Shown in pieces: positions 7,783-14,222 of a stretch of DNA of 24,823 bases. The position numbers and the translations under genes are program-made. Each line of letters starts with the position of its first letter. The first letter of the stretch is position 1. The notes below the pieces were generated by a model, which did not search any database, was not told the origin of the DNA, and was given only the letters and a program-made list of their open reading frames with translations. Origin of the DNA: Commensalibacter sp963921845 (GTDB taxonomy: Bacteria > Pseudomonadota > Alphaproteobacteria > Acetobacterales > Acetobacteraceae); the NCBI RefSeq assembly GCF_963921845.1, contig NZ_CAWUGZ010000038.1, positions 1 through 24,823 of the forward strand, read 5' to 3'.

Positions 7783-9261
7783 TTACTGGATCTCTATGCT
7801 GTTCATGGTGATGGTTTGGACGGATTGCCCATCGGTATACCAAAAGTTAATGGGAGGAGAGCCACGCTTCACTCGTGTTTGCGGTGTGACTTGGTCCATG
7901 TCCACCTTGAGGTAATACCCCGTCGTGGTAATATTGCTAATCTGCGACTGATTTAATCCCGCTTGTTTTAAGGTCTGCGTTTGCATATCGGATAGACTAA
8001 TCCCTGTGCGAATGGCACCAAACTTCATAAATTGCTCAATAGCGGGTTTAATCGCCGTGGTGATAATCCCTTTTCCATCGGTGTTGTAGGGAATTTGTCC
8101 CTTAGCCAACAGGGTGCGCACGAAATACAATTGAAACTGACGACGCATCCAGATCTGACAGAACCAACTGTCCAGCCATAAATACTGGCCTGAAATGCGA
8201 CCTTCATACATAAAAGTAAAATCATTCGTGGCCGATGCCCATGTGCCATAAAAATTATAGCCATTTGTTTTTAGAGCCAGCGCTTGGTCTTTGCTGTCAA
8301 CATTGGCTGTTAGAAGGGAACTTCGGCGAAAGGCTGCGGTAAAGCGACCATCGCTACTATCCAAATCCCAAGCGGCGGGATAGCCTGCAATAAAGGCACA
8401 GAGTTCCAAATGGTTATACACAGACACCACACTTTCATACCCTGCCGCACTTACCTTTTCTGCAAAAGAGGTGCCACTCTGAGGCGTAGTTGCGGCGTTA
8501 GAGCTGTCGGATAAAATAACGCATACATCGTCGCGCATCCCGTTTGCCCATTTTGCAAACTCCATTTTTTTATCTTCTTCAAGTTCCCAGCTTAAAAAAA
8601 CAGAGCAAAAGGCGAGGTTTTTTTGACGCAACGCATTTAATAGACTTTCCGGGGTTGGATTGCTCACCGCAGGCGATTGAATAGCACTTTCACTTTGCGT
8701 TAACCGTAAATCGGTGGCCAATACTCCGCTTGCAAAACTGACAGACGATCCACTCCCCGTAGTTGGCGACGTAATAACCATTGAAGACGTGCTGGCAGAA
8801 AAGACAACGTTCAAGGACGCGGCAGTGGAAAGAAGTGTTGCCGCATCGCTCATACTTTTGGCACCACTTAGATCAATTGCTTGTATATTGATTTGCTTGC
8901 CATCGACGGTGATTTGCAAATCACCTGAAAAAGTTTGCAACTGATCCAACGTTACGGCAGCCAGCGATCCCCCTATGAGACTAGCCGCACTATCTGTTTC
9001 ATAATAGGGCGCCATATACAATTGCGTGGCAACCCGATCCGAATTGGTAAACCCAGCAAAATAGACCTTGGCCAAATCGTATTCAGTGGAATCAAAGCCG
9101 AAAATCGTTCCAACCTGATCGGCACTGGTAAAACTACTGGTTTGGTTAGCGGGTAAAATTCCCTTATTGGTCAACATTAGACCAAAAAGGGTGTTCCCAT
9201 TATTCCCAACGTCTATAACACCGGGATTAATGGTTATAATTGTACTTAAAGGAATGGACAT
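7783..9261 (-). CDS. Contractile tail sheath protein (DUF3383 type)
   Basis: I place the start at the ATG at 9259-9261 (M-S-I-P-L-S), which has AAGGAAAA about ten bases upstream; the frame is open 14 codons further but without a good binding site. The resulting 492-aa product has the family hallmarks: an N-terminal I-I-T-I-N-P-G-V-I, then F-T-S-A-D-Q-V-G-T-I-F-G and A-K-V-Y-F-A-G-F, and a conserved C-terminal half with the P-P-I-N-F-W-Y-T-D-G end. The sheath contracts to drive the tube through the host envelope and defines the phage as a myovirus. It begins the tail cluster, just after a minus-strand terminator at 9293-9316 and the inserted toxin-antitoxin operon. Confidence 0.85.
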   Translation of the reverse strand: MSIPLSTIITINPGVIDVGNNGNTLFGLMLTNKGILPANQTSSFTSADQVGTIFGFDSTEYDLAKVYFAGFTNSDRVATQLYMAPYYETDSAASLIGGSLAAVTLDQLQTFSGDLQITVDGKQINIQAIDLSGAKSMSDAATLLSTAASLNVVFSASTSSMVITSPTTGSGSSVSFASGVLATDLRLTQSESAIQSPAVSNPTPESLLNALRQKNLAFCSVFLSWELEEDKKMEFAKWANGMRDDVCVILSDSSNAATTPQSGTSFAEKVSAAGYESVVSVYNHLELCAFIAGYPAAWDLDSSDGRFTAAFRRSSLLTANVDSKDQALALKTNGYNFYGTWASATNDFTFMYEGRISGQYLWLDSWFCQIWMRRQFQLYFVRTLLAKGQIPYNTDGKGIITTAIKPAIEQFMKFGAIRTGISLSDMQTQTLKQAGLNQSQISNITTTGYYLKVDMDQVTPQTRVKRGSPPINFWYTDGQSVQTITMNSIEIQ

Positions 9262-9292
9262 TCTTTCTTTTTCCTTAGCTTCAACGAGATAT

Positions 9293-9316
9293 AAAAAAAC
9301 CACTCTTTACGAGTGG
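9293..9316 (-). terminator. Intrinsic terminator between head and tail genes
   Basis: Read on the minus strand, CCACTC-GTAAA-GAGTGG is followed by seven T. It would stop late transcripts that have passed over the toxin-antitoxin operon, just before the sheath gene. Tail gene expression would then need readthrough, antitermination or a local promoter, and I see no convincing one in the 30 bases that remain. Confidence 0.75.
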
Positions 9317-9323
9317 GGGGTGC

Positions 9324-9352
9324 TTGACATAAGACTACAATGCGACTACACT
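9324..9352 (+). promoter_or_regulatory. Promoter of the toxin-antitoxin operon with repeated operator-like motif
   Basis: A perfect -35 TTGACA (9324-9329), a 17-base spacer and a -10 TACACT (9347-9352) precede the antitoxin. The 7-base word GACTACA occurs twice, at 9333-9339 and 9344-9350, 11 bases apart, about one helical turn; the second copy overlaps the -10. Ribbon-helix-helix antitoxins bind repeated operators over their own promoter, so autorepression is likely (inference). Confidence 0.75.
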
Positions 9353-9378
9353 TTAGGAAGAGATGAAAGGAAGGTACC

Positions 9379-9666
9379 ATGCATTTACAAGAAACCTATG
9401 TCAGGGCTAGAATTGATCAGGATATTAAAGAGCAAGCTGAAAAAACTTTAAAAAGTATGGGGATAACAACATCGGATTATATTCGAATAGCCCTCATTCG
9501 TCTTATTGACGAACAAGCCATTCCGTTTCAGATTAAAACCCCTAATGCTACAACAGTTAAAGCCATTAAAGAGGCTCGAGAACGTATTCGCACAGGTCAT
9601 TCCAGCTTAAAAAGCAAAGCAGGCATTTTAAATGATTTACGAGCCCTCAGAAACACCAACGATTAA
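9379..9666 (+). CDS. Antitoxin, RelB/DinJ family
   Basis: The 95-aa product starts with a short strand (T-Y-V-R-A-R-I-D), then K-E-Q-A-E-K-T-L-K-S-M-G-I-T-T-S-D-Y-I-R, the typical ribbon-helix-helix DNA-binding fold of RelB/DinJ antitoxins, followed by P-F-Q-I-K-T-P-N, the usual link to the toxin-binding C-terminus. A purine-rich GGAAGG binding site precedes the ATG. It should neutralise the downstream toxin and repress the operon. The last 35 bases overlap the toxin gene, so translation is coupled. The pair is in opposite orientation to the virion genes around it. Confidence 0.9.
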   Translation: MHLQETYVRARIDQDIKEQAEKTLKSMGITTSDYIRIALIRLIDEQAIPFQIKTPNATTVKAIKEARERIRTGHSSLKSKAGILNDLRALRNTND

Positions 9667-9949
9667 TTTTACGACTTCAAGACAGTTTGCCAAAGATTAC
9701 AAACGCTTAGAACGATCAGGCCGATACGATCTGGATAAAATTGAACAAATTTTAAACCATATTTTGGACTATCTCTTAAATGAAACCACGATGGATCCAC
9801 ACTATCGCGATCATGCGTTAATAGGAGAATGGAAAGGGTGTCGGGAATGTCATTTATTAAATGATTTATTACTTATCTATGAGATCGATGTCGAACAACA
9901 CTCCTTAGCTTTTATTCGGCTAGGTACTCATGCTCAATTATTTGAATGA
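9632..9949 (+). CDS. mRNA interferase toxin, YafQ family
   Basis: The 105-aa protein matches the YafQ branch of the RelE superfamily, ribosome-dependent mRNA endonucleases. The C-terminal half has Y-R-D-H61-A-L-I-G-E-W-K-G, R-E-C-H74-L-L-N-D78 and G-T-H100-A-Q-L-F, aligning with the H50, H63, D67 and H87 catalytic set of E. coli YafQ as I recall it, so the enzyme appears intact. The start overlaps the antitoxin gene in another frame. The stop is three bases from the convergent stop of the neck gene on the minus strand, so the cassette fits between neck and sheath genes without damaging either. It may stabilise the prophage or act in phage defence (inference). Confidence 0.9.
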   Translation: MIYEPSETPTINFTTSRQFAKDYKRLERSGRYDLDKIEQILNHILDYLLNETTMDPHYRDHALIGEWKGCRECHLLNDLLLIYEIDVEQHSLAFIRLGTHAQLFE

Positions 9950-9952
9950 ACA

Positions 9953-10525
9953 TTATCCAGAAGTAATCATCGTAAGCTCAAGCTCGATAGCACTTTCTTG
10001 CTGGAGCGCGACCTCTGGGTGATATTCTAAATACACATCTCGACTGTATCGATCTGAATATTGCTCTTCCCCTGTAATTAAGGTCATCATGCGATCGTTA
10101 TCCGTGTAAAGAGGATAGAGGGGAGCGTTAAATGACCTGAATAGATCATAGGTGCTGTCGTCGTTCCATAAGGTGGAAAACTGCGTTGACAGATCACACG
10201 CTTTGCAAGCCTCAGTTCCCCAAAAATCAACACGCATCATAACTTCGTAGCATTCACGCATGATTTTTTTTACAGGATCATACCGACTTTCAATGGTGGA
10301 AAGGCACTTTTTCCCGATCATCTGAAGCAAAACAAAAGGATTTTTAGGCAAAGCCACCCGATTGCTTTGTCCCCTTATCACTTCTATTTCGGGAAAACGG
10401 TTTTTAAAAAAGCGAACCATTGCTTCATAAATACCCATTTCACTGGTTGAAGTGGGATATACCCGCTCGGAAAGAGGCGTAAACGTCGCCTTTACTATCC
10501 CTCCTTTATTCTCTCGGGTCATCAT
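9953..10525 (-). CDS. Neck / tail terminator protein (LIC_12616-like)
   Basis: The 190-aa protein lies between the head-completion genes and the sheath, where the neck terminator of contractile tails is found. It has the N-terminal helix E-A-M-V-R-F-F-K-N-R-F-P and a following strand E-V-I-R-G-Q-S-N-R-V-A-L-P and later Y-E-V-M-M-R-V-D-F-W-G, a pattern of the LIC_12616 phage neck terminator family. An AGGA lies six bases before the start ATGATG, and the gene overlaps the end of the preceding one by 20 bases. It would cap the tail tube and receive the head connector. Confidence 0.75.
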   Translation of the reverse strand: MMTRENKGGIVKATFTPLSERVYPTSTSEMGIYEAMVRFFKNRFPEIEVIRGQSNRVALPKNPFVLLQMIGKKCLSTIESRYDPVKKIMRECYEVMMRVDFWGTEACKACDLSTQFSTLWNDDSTYDLFRSFNAPLYPLYTDNDRMMTLITGEEQYSDRYSRDVYLEYHPEVALQQESAIELELTMITSG

Positions 10526-10928
10526 CGAGGATCCTATCGGTTGTATCCATTACCGTATCCAACTGGGCTACAACGAGAACCTTACACCATCCCGATTGCT
10601 CCCAACTCTCAATCCGCTTAACCACCTTCCATACCCTGCCGTAAAACTCTAGCAAATCGCCACCCAAGCCTCGTTTGGCATCTTGCCCATATAACTGACC
10701 GGCAGCAAAAACAACCTTGCGTTCCCCTTGGATATTAACAAACTCCTCCTGCTTTAGATCGTATCCATCTGCCGACTGCACTTGTAATTCGATTTCTTGT
10801 GCAGGATAATAATCGGGCGTTTGTTTGGCGTCGGGTCCAATCTTATAGCCTTTTGATCTTAACACCAGTCCGATAACATTCGGGTTAACCTGGTTGATTA
10901 TTCCTCTGACCATATGATGAAGCTGCAT
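10506..10928 (-). CDS. Head-tail connector / stopper-like protein
   Basis: The 140-aa product sits between a gp10-like protein and the neck terminator and is of the size of head-completion stoppers. The sequence is beta-rich (E-I-E-L-Q-V-Q-S, E-F-V-N-I-Q-G-E-R-K-V-V-F-A-A-G-Q, G-R-V-W-K-V-V-K), as in collar or stopper proteins that close the portal. I see no diagnostic catalytic or binding motif, so the role rests on order and size. Its start overlaps the stop of the upstream gene by one base, and its end overlaps the next gene. Confidence 0.6.
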   Translation of the reverse strand: MQLHHMVRGIINQVNPNVIGLVLRSKGYKIGPDAKQTPDYYPAQEIELQVQSADGYDLKQEEFVNIQGERKVVFAAGQLYGQDAKRGLGGDLLEFYGRVWKVVKRIESWEQSGWCKVLVVAQLDTVMDTTDRILDDDPRE

Positions 10929-11395
10929 TATTTTTTTTCAACCTGATACGTAATTGAATTGAACATTAACCCCGTATCAATCAAAGGCTTGTTTGTAGCT
11001 TCTCCTGAAGGGCTTTTGCGCACTCTTGCTGCGAGCGTTGAAGCGGCCAAAGGAGGCTCCCATACCTCGTTAATTTCCATTTTTACTTGCCCGACGATCG
11101 TATTGGCCAGCGCTTCAACCGCCTCGTCTACTTTAAAATTGGATTGCTTGAGGATCCATGCAAATTGAGCCGGCCAATGCTCCGCATGTTTAAAAAGGGT
11201 TGGTGCCATAAAAGGACGTGCGGGAATGCGTGAGTTACCATATTCGTTCCACTCTGCCACTTGCGCCACGGATTGGCCATTGGGATAGGTTGAGCCATCG
11301 GCTACTCCAACCTTAATCGCATAGCTGTTTTTTAATTGAGGGCATTGACGCAAGATAGCCTCGCTCAATTTTATCCCACTCAGTTTAATGCCCAT
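10928..11395 (-). CDS. HK97 gp10-like / virion morphogenesis protein
   Basis: A 155-aa protein with the pattern of small phage neck or morphogenesis proteins: Y-A-I-K-V-G-V-A-D-G near the N-terminus, V-A-Q-V-A-E-W-N-E-Y-G (residues about 43-53), I-P-A-R-P-F-M-A-P-T and, near the end, L-I-D-T-G-L-M-F-N-S-I-T-Y. The E-Y-G, P-A-R-P-F and T-G-x-x-x-x-S-I sequence is the family signature. It would bind the tail-tube top or neck. The ATG lies in an 11-base tandem repeat that gives a second, out-of-frame ATGGGCATTAA eleven bases upstream. Confidence 0.75.
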   Translation of the reverse strand: MGIKLSGIKLSEAILRQCPQLKNSYAIKVGVADGSTYPNGQSVAQVAEWNEYGNSRIPARPFMAPTLFKHAEHWPAQFAWILKQSNFKVDEAVEALANTIVGQVKMEINEVWEPPLAASTLAARVRKSPSGEATNKPLIDTGLMFNSITYQVEKK

Positions 11396-11406
11396 TTAAT
11401 GCCCAT
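11385..11406. repeat. 11-base tandem duplication at a gene junction
   Basis: TTAATGCCCAT occurs twice in direct succession (11385-11395 and 11396-11406). On the minus strand it duplicates ATGGGCATTAA, which contains both the end of the 75-aa gene and the start codon of the gp10-like gene. Confidence 0.9.
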
Positions 11407-11623
11407 TTGGACTAAGAAAAATGGTTCCCTGCGCAATAAACGCTTTATAACGCTCATGCCCAGCCATTTTTTCCCATATAGATTTTTTAAGTTTTGTGTA
11501 GCCTATTTTTATACCCCTCGGTTCCAACATCGCATCATAACCTCGCAAGATGAACGCACGTTCCCCAGGTAACTGGATACGAATACCCCCTGGATATTTA
11601 CACCCAATGACCACCTCACCCAT
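11396..11623 (-). CDS. Small structural-module protein, paralog of the 118-aa gene upstream
   Basis: I start this gene at the ATG at 11621-11623, two bases after the stop of a 61-aa gene, which gives 75 aa. The frame is open upstream to 11839, but that part is Ser/Gly/Thr-rich and looks like an out-of-frame reading. The chosen start is supported by the paralog at 12298-12654: both begin with Met, a short acidic segment, then V-V-I-G-C-K or V-I-V-S-C-K, a G-I-R-I-Q or G-L-Y-I-E strand, a helix with K-S-I-W-E-K or R-E-F-W-E-A, and a final K-A-F-I-A-Q-G-T-I-F or G-L-I-F-A. Function is unknown; the location suggests a minor head or connector role. Confidence 0.6.
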   Translation of the reverse strand: MGEVVIGCKYPGGIRIQLPGERAFILRGYDAMLEPRGIKIGYTKLKKSIWEKMAGHERYKAFIAQGTIFLSPNGH

Positions 11624-11625
11624 TT

Positions 11626-11811
11626 CTACAGATAAGCTCGGATCGCATGGTGTAGGTTCTGATGAAACTCCTCTTGAAGTTCCATTTCCTCGTTTTCGGT
11701 CCAATTCTGCAACGTCTGCAGAACCTCTTGATAGGTTACTTTGATCGGTGGTAATGAGCTCTTTGGATTCAGATAAGGATTTACCTGCGTTGGTTTGGGT
11801 TTCGTCTTCAT
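11626..11811 (-). CDS. Hypothetical 61-aa protein
   Basis: A short gene overlapping, in a different frame of the same strand, the upstream extension of the 75-aa gene's frame. It has AAAGGA ten bases before its ATG. The product is proline-rich at the N-terminus, then helical and acidic (T-Y-Q-E-V-L-Q-T-L-Q-N-W, E-M-E-L-Q-E-E-F-H-Q-N), and reads more like a folded protein than the alternative frame does. Its TAG stop is two bases before the next ATG. No family is recognised. The alternative is that the longer 147-aa frame is used and this one is a shadow. Confidence 0.5.
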   Translation of the reverse strand: MKTKPKPTQVNPYLNPKSSLPPIKVTYQEVLQTLQNWTENEEMELQEEFHQNLHHAIRAYL

Positions 11812-11859
11812 GATTGGAGGATCCTTTCATTTTGCACATGGAACATATACTCTTTTCGG

Positions 11860-12285
11860 TTAAGGAGAAATTCTTAATCTGGGATCCGGAATGGGACGAA
11901 TGTAAAACGCACTGCGGTATTTTTTAGTAAGTGCCCAAAAATCGACGCCATACCCTGTTTGGGCTAACCACGGATCGACCTTTGACAATCCGCTGGTGTC
12001 ACTCGAAATGGATATGGATCCTTCGCTGACGTTATTAATCATCCCACTTAGCTGCGTTCCCTGACGCCTTTTTAGGCTTAAAGCGGCGTAATGCGCCACC
12101 AGAAGGTAAAAAAGCGTTTTTCTTTCTTTCGGACAACACACCACGCTATTGCGAGTAGGATTAAAAAAAGACGCAGCCAAAGTGGCGTAGTTGTTGGCCT
12201 GCTCTAGCGTAACGGTTTGTTTAAACTCTGGATAAAGCGATATCCATTCTGAATACACAAAATCACACTCGGTTTCTGTCGACAT
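11860..12285 (-). CDS. Head-tail adaptor (DUF4054-like)
   Basis: The ATG at 12283-12285 is preceded by AAAGGG at five bases; a GTG one codon earlier is a weaker choice. The product, about 141 aa, has the pattern of DUF4054 adaptors: F-V-Y-S-E-W-I-S-L-Y-P-E-F near the start, a helix Q-A-N-N-Y-A-T-L-A-A-S-F-F, then L-F-Y-L-L-V-A-H-Y-A-A-L and G-S-I-S-I-S-S-D. The last third (D-P-W-L-A-Q-T-G-Y-G-V-D-F-W) matches the usual end, where a tryptophan and aromatic-rich segment docks on the portal. It lies among capsid and connector genes as expected. Confidence 0.75.
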   Translation of the reverse strand: MSTETECDFVYSEWISLYPEFKQTVTLEQANNYATLAASFFNPTRNSVVCCPKERKTLFYLLVAHYAALSLKRRQGTQLSGMINNVSEGSISISSDTSGLSKVDPWLAQTGYGVDFWALTKKYRSAFYIRPIPDPRLRISP

Positions 12286-12297
12286 CACAACCCTTTC

Positions 12298-12654
12298 TTA
12301 AGCTTCTCCTGCCTTTACAGCTTTCACCTCTTTAGGCAGCTTATCGGGATCAATTCTCTCCAAACCATGCTTAACCCTAGCCTTCTCTTTGGCTTCATCC
12401 ACCGCGTCTTGTTTTTTTTCGGATGCGAAGATCAAGCCTTTTTTTACAGGAGCAAACTCCCGATGGTCCTTGATCCAGGCTTCCCAAAATTCCCTTGGCA
12501 CTTTGGTTAACCCAACTATATGTGAGGGGGGCATAAAAAAAGGCGCTACGGAGCGCCCACTTTGCTGAATCCCCTTGAGTAAAATTCGCTTTTTATTTAC
12601 TTCAATGTAAAGTCCGTGCAACAATTTGCAGCTCACAATAACGTCATCGGACAT
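12298..12654 (-). CDS. Small head-module protein of unknown function
   Basis: I start at the ATG at 12652-12654 (M-S-D-D-V-I-V-S-C-K), just after the capsid stop, giving 118 aa; the frame extends 19 codons into the capsid gene but without support. Residues 1-75 are similar to the 75-aa protein at 11396-11623, and the remaining 40 are a charged, Lys/Glu-rich tail (K-E-K-A-R-V-K-H-G). An intrinsic terminator is embedded in the coding sequence at 12535-12557. No family is recognised. It is present between capsid and adaptor genes, so a capsid-associated role is possible. Confidence 0.65.
   Translation of the reverse strand: MSDDVIVSCKLLHGLYIEVNKKRILLKGIQQSGRSVAPFFMPPSHIVGLTKVPREFWEAWIKDHREFAPVKKGLIFASEKKQDAVDEAKEKARVKHGLERIDPDKLPKEVKAVKAGEA
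12535..12557 (-). terminator. Intragenic intrinsic terminator after the capsid gene
   Basis: On the minus strand GGCGCT-CCGT-AGCGCC is followed by seven T. It lies inside the 118-aa gene, about 100 bases after the capsid gene stop. It could lower expression of downstream connector and tail genes relative to capsid unless the polymerase is modified by an antiterminator. Confidence 0.65.
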
Positions 12655-12656
12655 GG

Positions 12657-13697
12657 TTAGACCCCCAACATTTGAGCAACCAACACGGGACGTAAAAGAA
12701 TGGTTCCCCACGATCCCTGAGTAAATTTTTCTTTGTAGGAAGACGCTTCCCTTACTACGCCATGGCTGCGTAATTTTTCAGAAAACGCACAGGTAAAGGT
12801 ATTGATGCCCTGATACTGCTCTACAAACAGTTGCACCAATTCTCCTCCGGAAGTGGACAGTTGGGGAGCACTTATTTGCACCAGGTTAGGAAAATTCTTT
12901 TTTAGTAAATCTAACACCCCAATCCCATATTGGTTTGTTTTTAAAAAATGGGCCTGAACGTTGTTGGATACTACGAGTTTTAAAGGACTATCCATATCCA
13001 CCGCATTATCTAAATTAATTACTCCTTGCGTCTGCGCTTGAAGGGTTTGGTATAGCTTTTGAATATCTTCGTAAATTTCCATAGCCGTGGCTTTTGCCCA
13101 CGTTGTTCCCCCTGCGACTTTCGTGTCCGGCTGAATAGCGGGTAGCAGATTTGGATCATTCAGCGCGCCGTAATTTTGAATATTCGCCACACCAAAGAAG
13201 TAGCTCTGATTTTGCCAGTGATTTAACGTCAAGGCGGCGGCTACCTGCTTGCGAGCCGGTATATTAATATTAGCCAACTGCGCGCGCCCAATTTCGCGAT
13301 CCCCCCATTGCGCAAACGTTTGCACTAAAAATTGCTGACGTTGAGGAAAGTTAGTATTTACTTTAGCGATCCCTTCGTTTTGATAGTCGCCATACGGCCC
13401 CACGTCCCCTCCGGCTTCCACAACGGTAAACATTATCGTATCGTGTAACCAATCGCCTTTTCTGCCTTCTCCGTAAATCTGAGCCGCTTTTAAAGGGGCA
13501 ATCAATATTTCAATCAATTGCGGCTCAATATAGGTTGTAAAAAGGGAGGGAATAGCGCTATTGGATCCAGTAATAGCCGTAGAAGCACTGTCTCCTACAC
13601 GGGCACTCGTATATTCCTTGGCATGAGGCAAATAAATACCAAACTGGGTTTCCAGGAGTGCTTTGTCCTGCGCCCAAGATTTTATCTCAATCGCCAT
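12657..13697 (-). CDS. Major capsid protein (DUF2184-like)
   Basis: I choose the ATG at 13695-13697 (M-A-I-E-I-K-S-W) because AAAGGAG precedes it at about eight bases; the frame begins ten codons earlier but inside the end of the cement gene. The 346-aa product fits DUF2184, the HK97-fold capsid family of this phage type: I-P-S-L-F-T-T-Y-I-E-P-Q near the N-terminus, G-D-W-L-H-D-T-I-M-F, G-P-Y-G-D-Y-Q-N-E-G (residues about 105-115), the tyrosine and asparagine rich F-G-V-A-N-I-Q-N-Y-G, and a C-terminal G-S-W-G-T-I-L-L-R-P. It follows protease/scaffold and cement genes in the usual order. Confidence 0.85.
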   Translation of the reverse strand: MAIEIKSWAQDKALLETQFGIYLPHAKEYTSARVGDSASTAITGSNSAIPSLFTTYIEPQLIEILIAPLKAAQIYGEGRKGDWLHDTIMFTVVEAGGDVGPYGDYQNEGIAKVNTNFPQRQQFLVQTFAQWGDREIGRAQLANINIPARKQVAAALTLNHWQNQSYFFGVANIQNYGALNDPNLLPAIQPDTKVAGGTTWAKATAMEIYEDIQKLYQTLQAQTQGVINLDNAVDMDSPLKLVVSNNVQAHFLKTNQYGIGVLDLLKKNFPNLVQISAPQLSTSGGELVQLFVEQYQGINTFTCAFSEKLRSHGVVREASSYKEKFTQGSWGTILLRPVLVAQMLGV

Positions 13698-13701
13698 GTT
13701 T

Positions 13702-14220
13702 TTAAGCTCCTTTGGTTGAAGTATCAATAAAGTTAAATACGCTTATGGCCGCCATACCATCGTCCCCTTTGGCCTGTTCATAGCGATAAGATGTTTGAAC
13801 CGAGTCAACGTCACTTTTGTCCACAATTTCGCCTGTTTTCGTCGACGCGTATACGCTATCCCCATATTCGGGAGTAGCCGCGTCTGGAACATTTACAATA
13901 AATCCTGCACTTTGATACACCGTTAACATGGTGCCAGCAGGCAACAAACGGGAACATAAATCTCTACCGTAATTGGTGCCTATGATTTCACGCCCTACAA
14001 AGCCAATGGGGCTACCTGTCCCGGTGTTATTATACGTTCGCGTGGTTTTATCAAACCACACAAAAGACCCCGTTAACACGCCTTGTGCACCGGCCATGGC
14101 AACGTCACCTCCCCCTATTGCCCTGGTATCCACTACGGTCGTACGAGGGTTAGTGCTAGAAAAATCACCGTGCCAGCCTCGTGCAGGGTTTAAATTTATT
14201 TTTTGTTGAAAATCAGTCAT
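13702..14220 (-). CDS. Capsid cement / decoration protein
   Basis: The 172-aa protein lies between the DUF2213 protein and the major capsid protein, where the decoration (Gp24-like or DUF2190-like) protein is found. It begins M-T-D-F-Q-Q-K-I-N-L-N-P-A-R-G-W and has a beta-rich middle (G-S-F-V-W-F-D, G-F-V-G-R-E, M-L-T-V-Y-Q-S-A-G-F-I-V, D-S-V-Y-A-S-T-K-T-G), a common pattern for these trimeric proteins that stabilise the expanded shell. AAGGAG precedes the ATG at nine bases. The stop is four bases before the capsid start. Confidence 0.75.
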   Translation of the reverse strand: MTDFQQKINLNPARGWHGDFSSTNPRTTVVDTRAIGGGDVAMAGAQGVLTGSFVWFDKTTRTYNNTGTGSPIGFVGREIIGTNYGRDLCSRLLPAGTMLTVYQSAGFIVNVPDAATPEYGDSVYASTKTGEIVDKSDVDSVQTSYRYEQAKGDDGMAAISVFNFIDTSTKGA

Positions 14221-14222
14221 TT

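Noticed and set aside
11624..11839. N-terminal extension giving a 147-aa protein
   Set aside because: The extension is Ser/Gly/Thr-rich like an out-of-frame reading, overlaps a better 61-aa gene, and the paralog begins at the equivalent of the internal Met.
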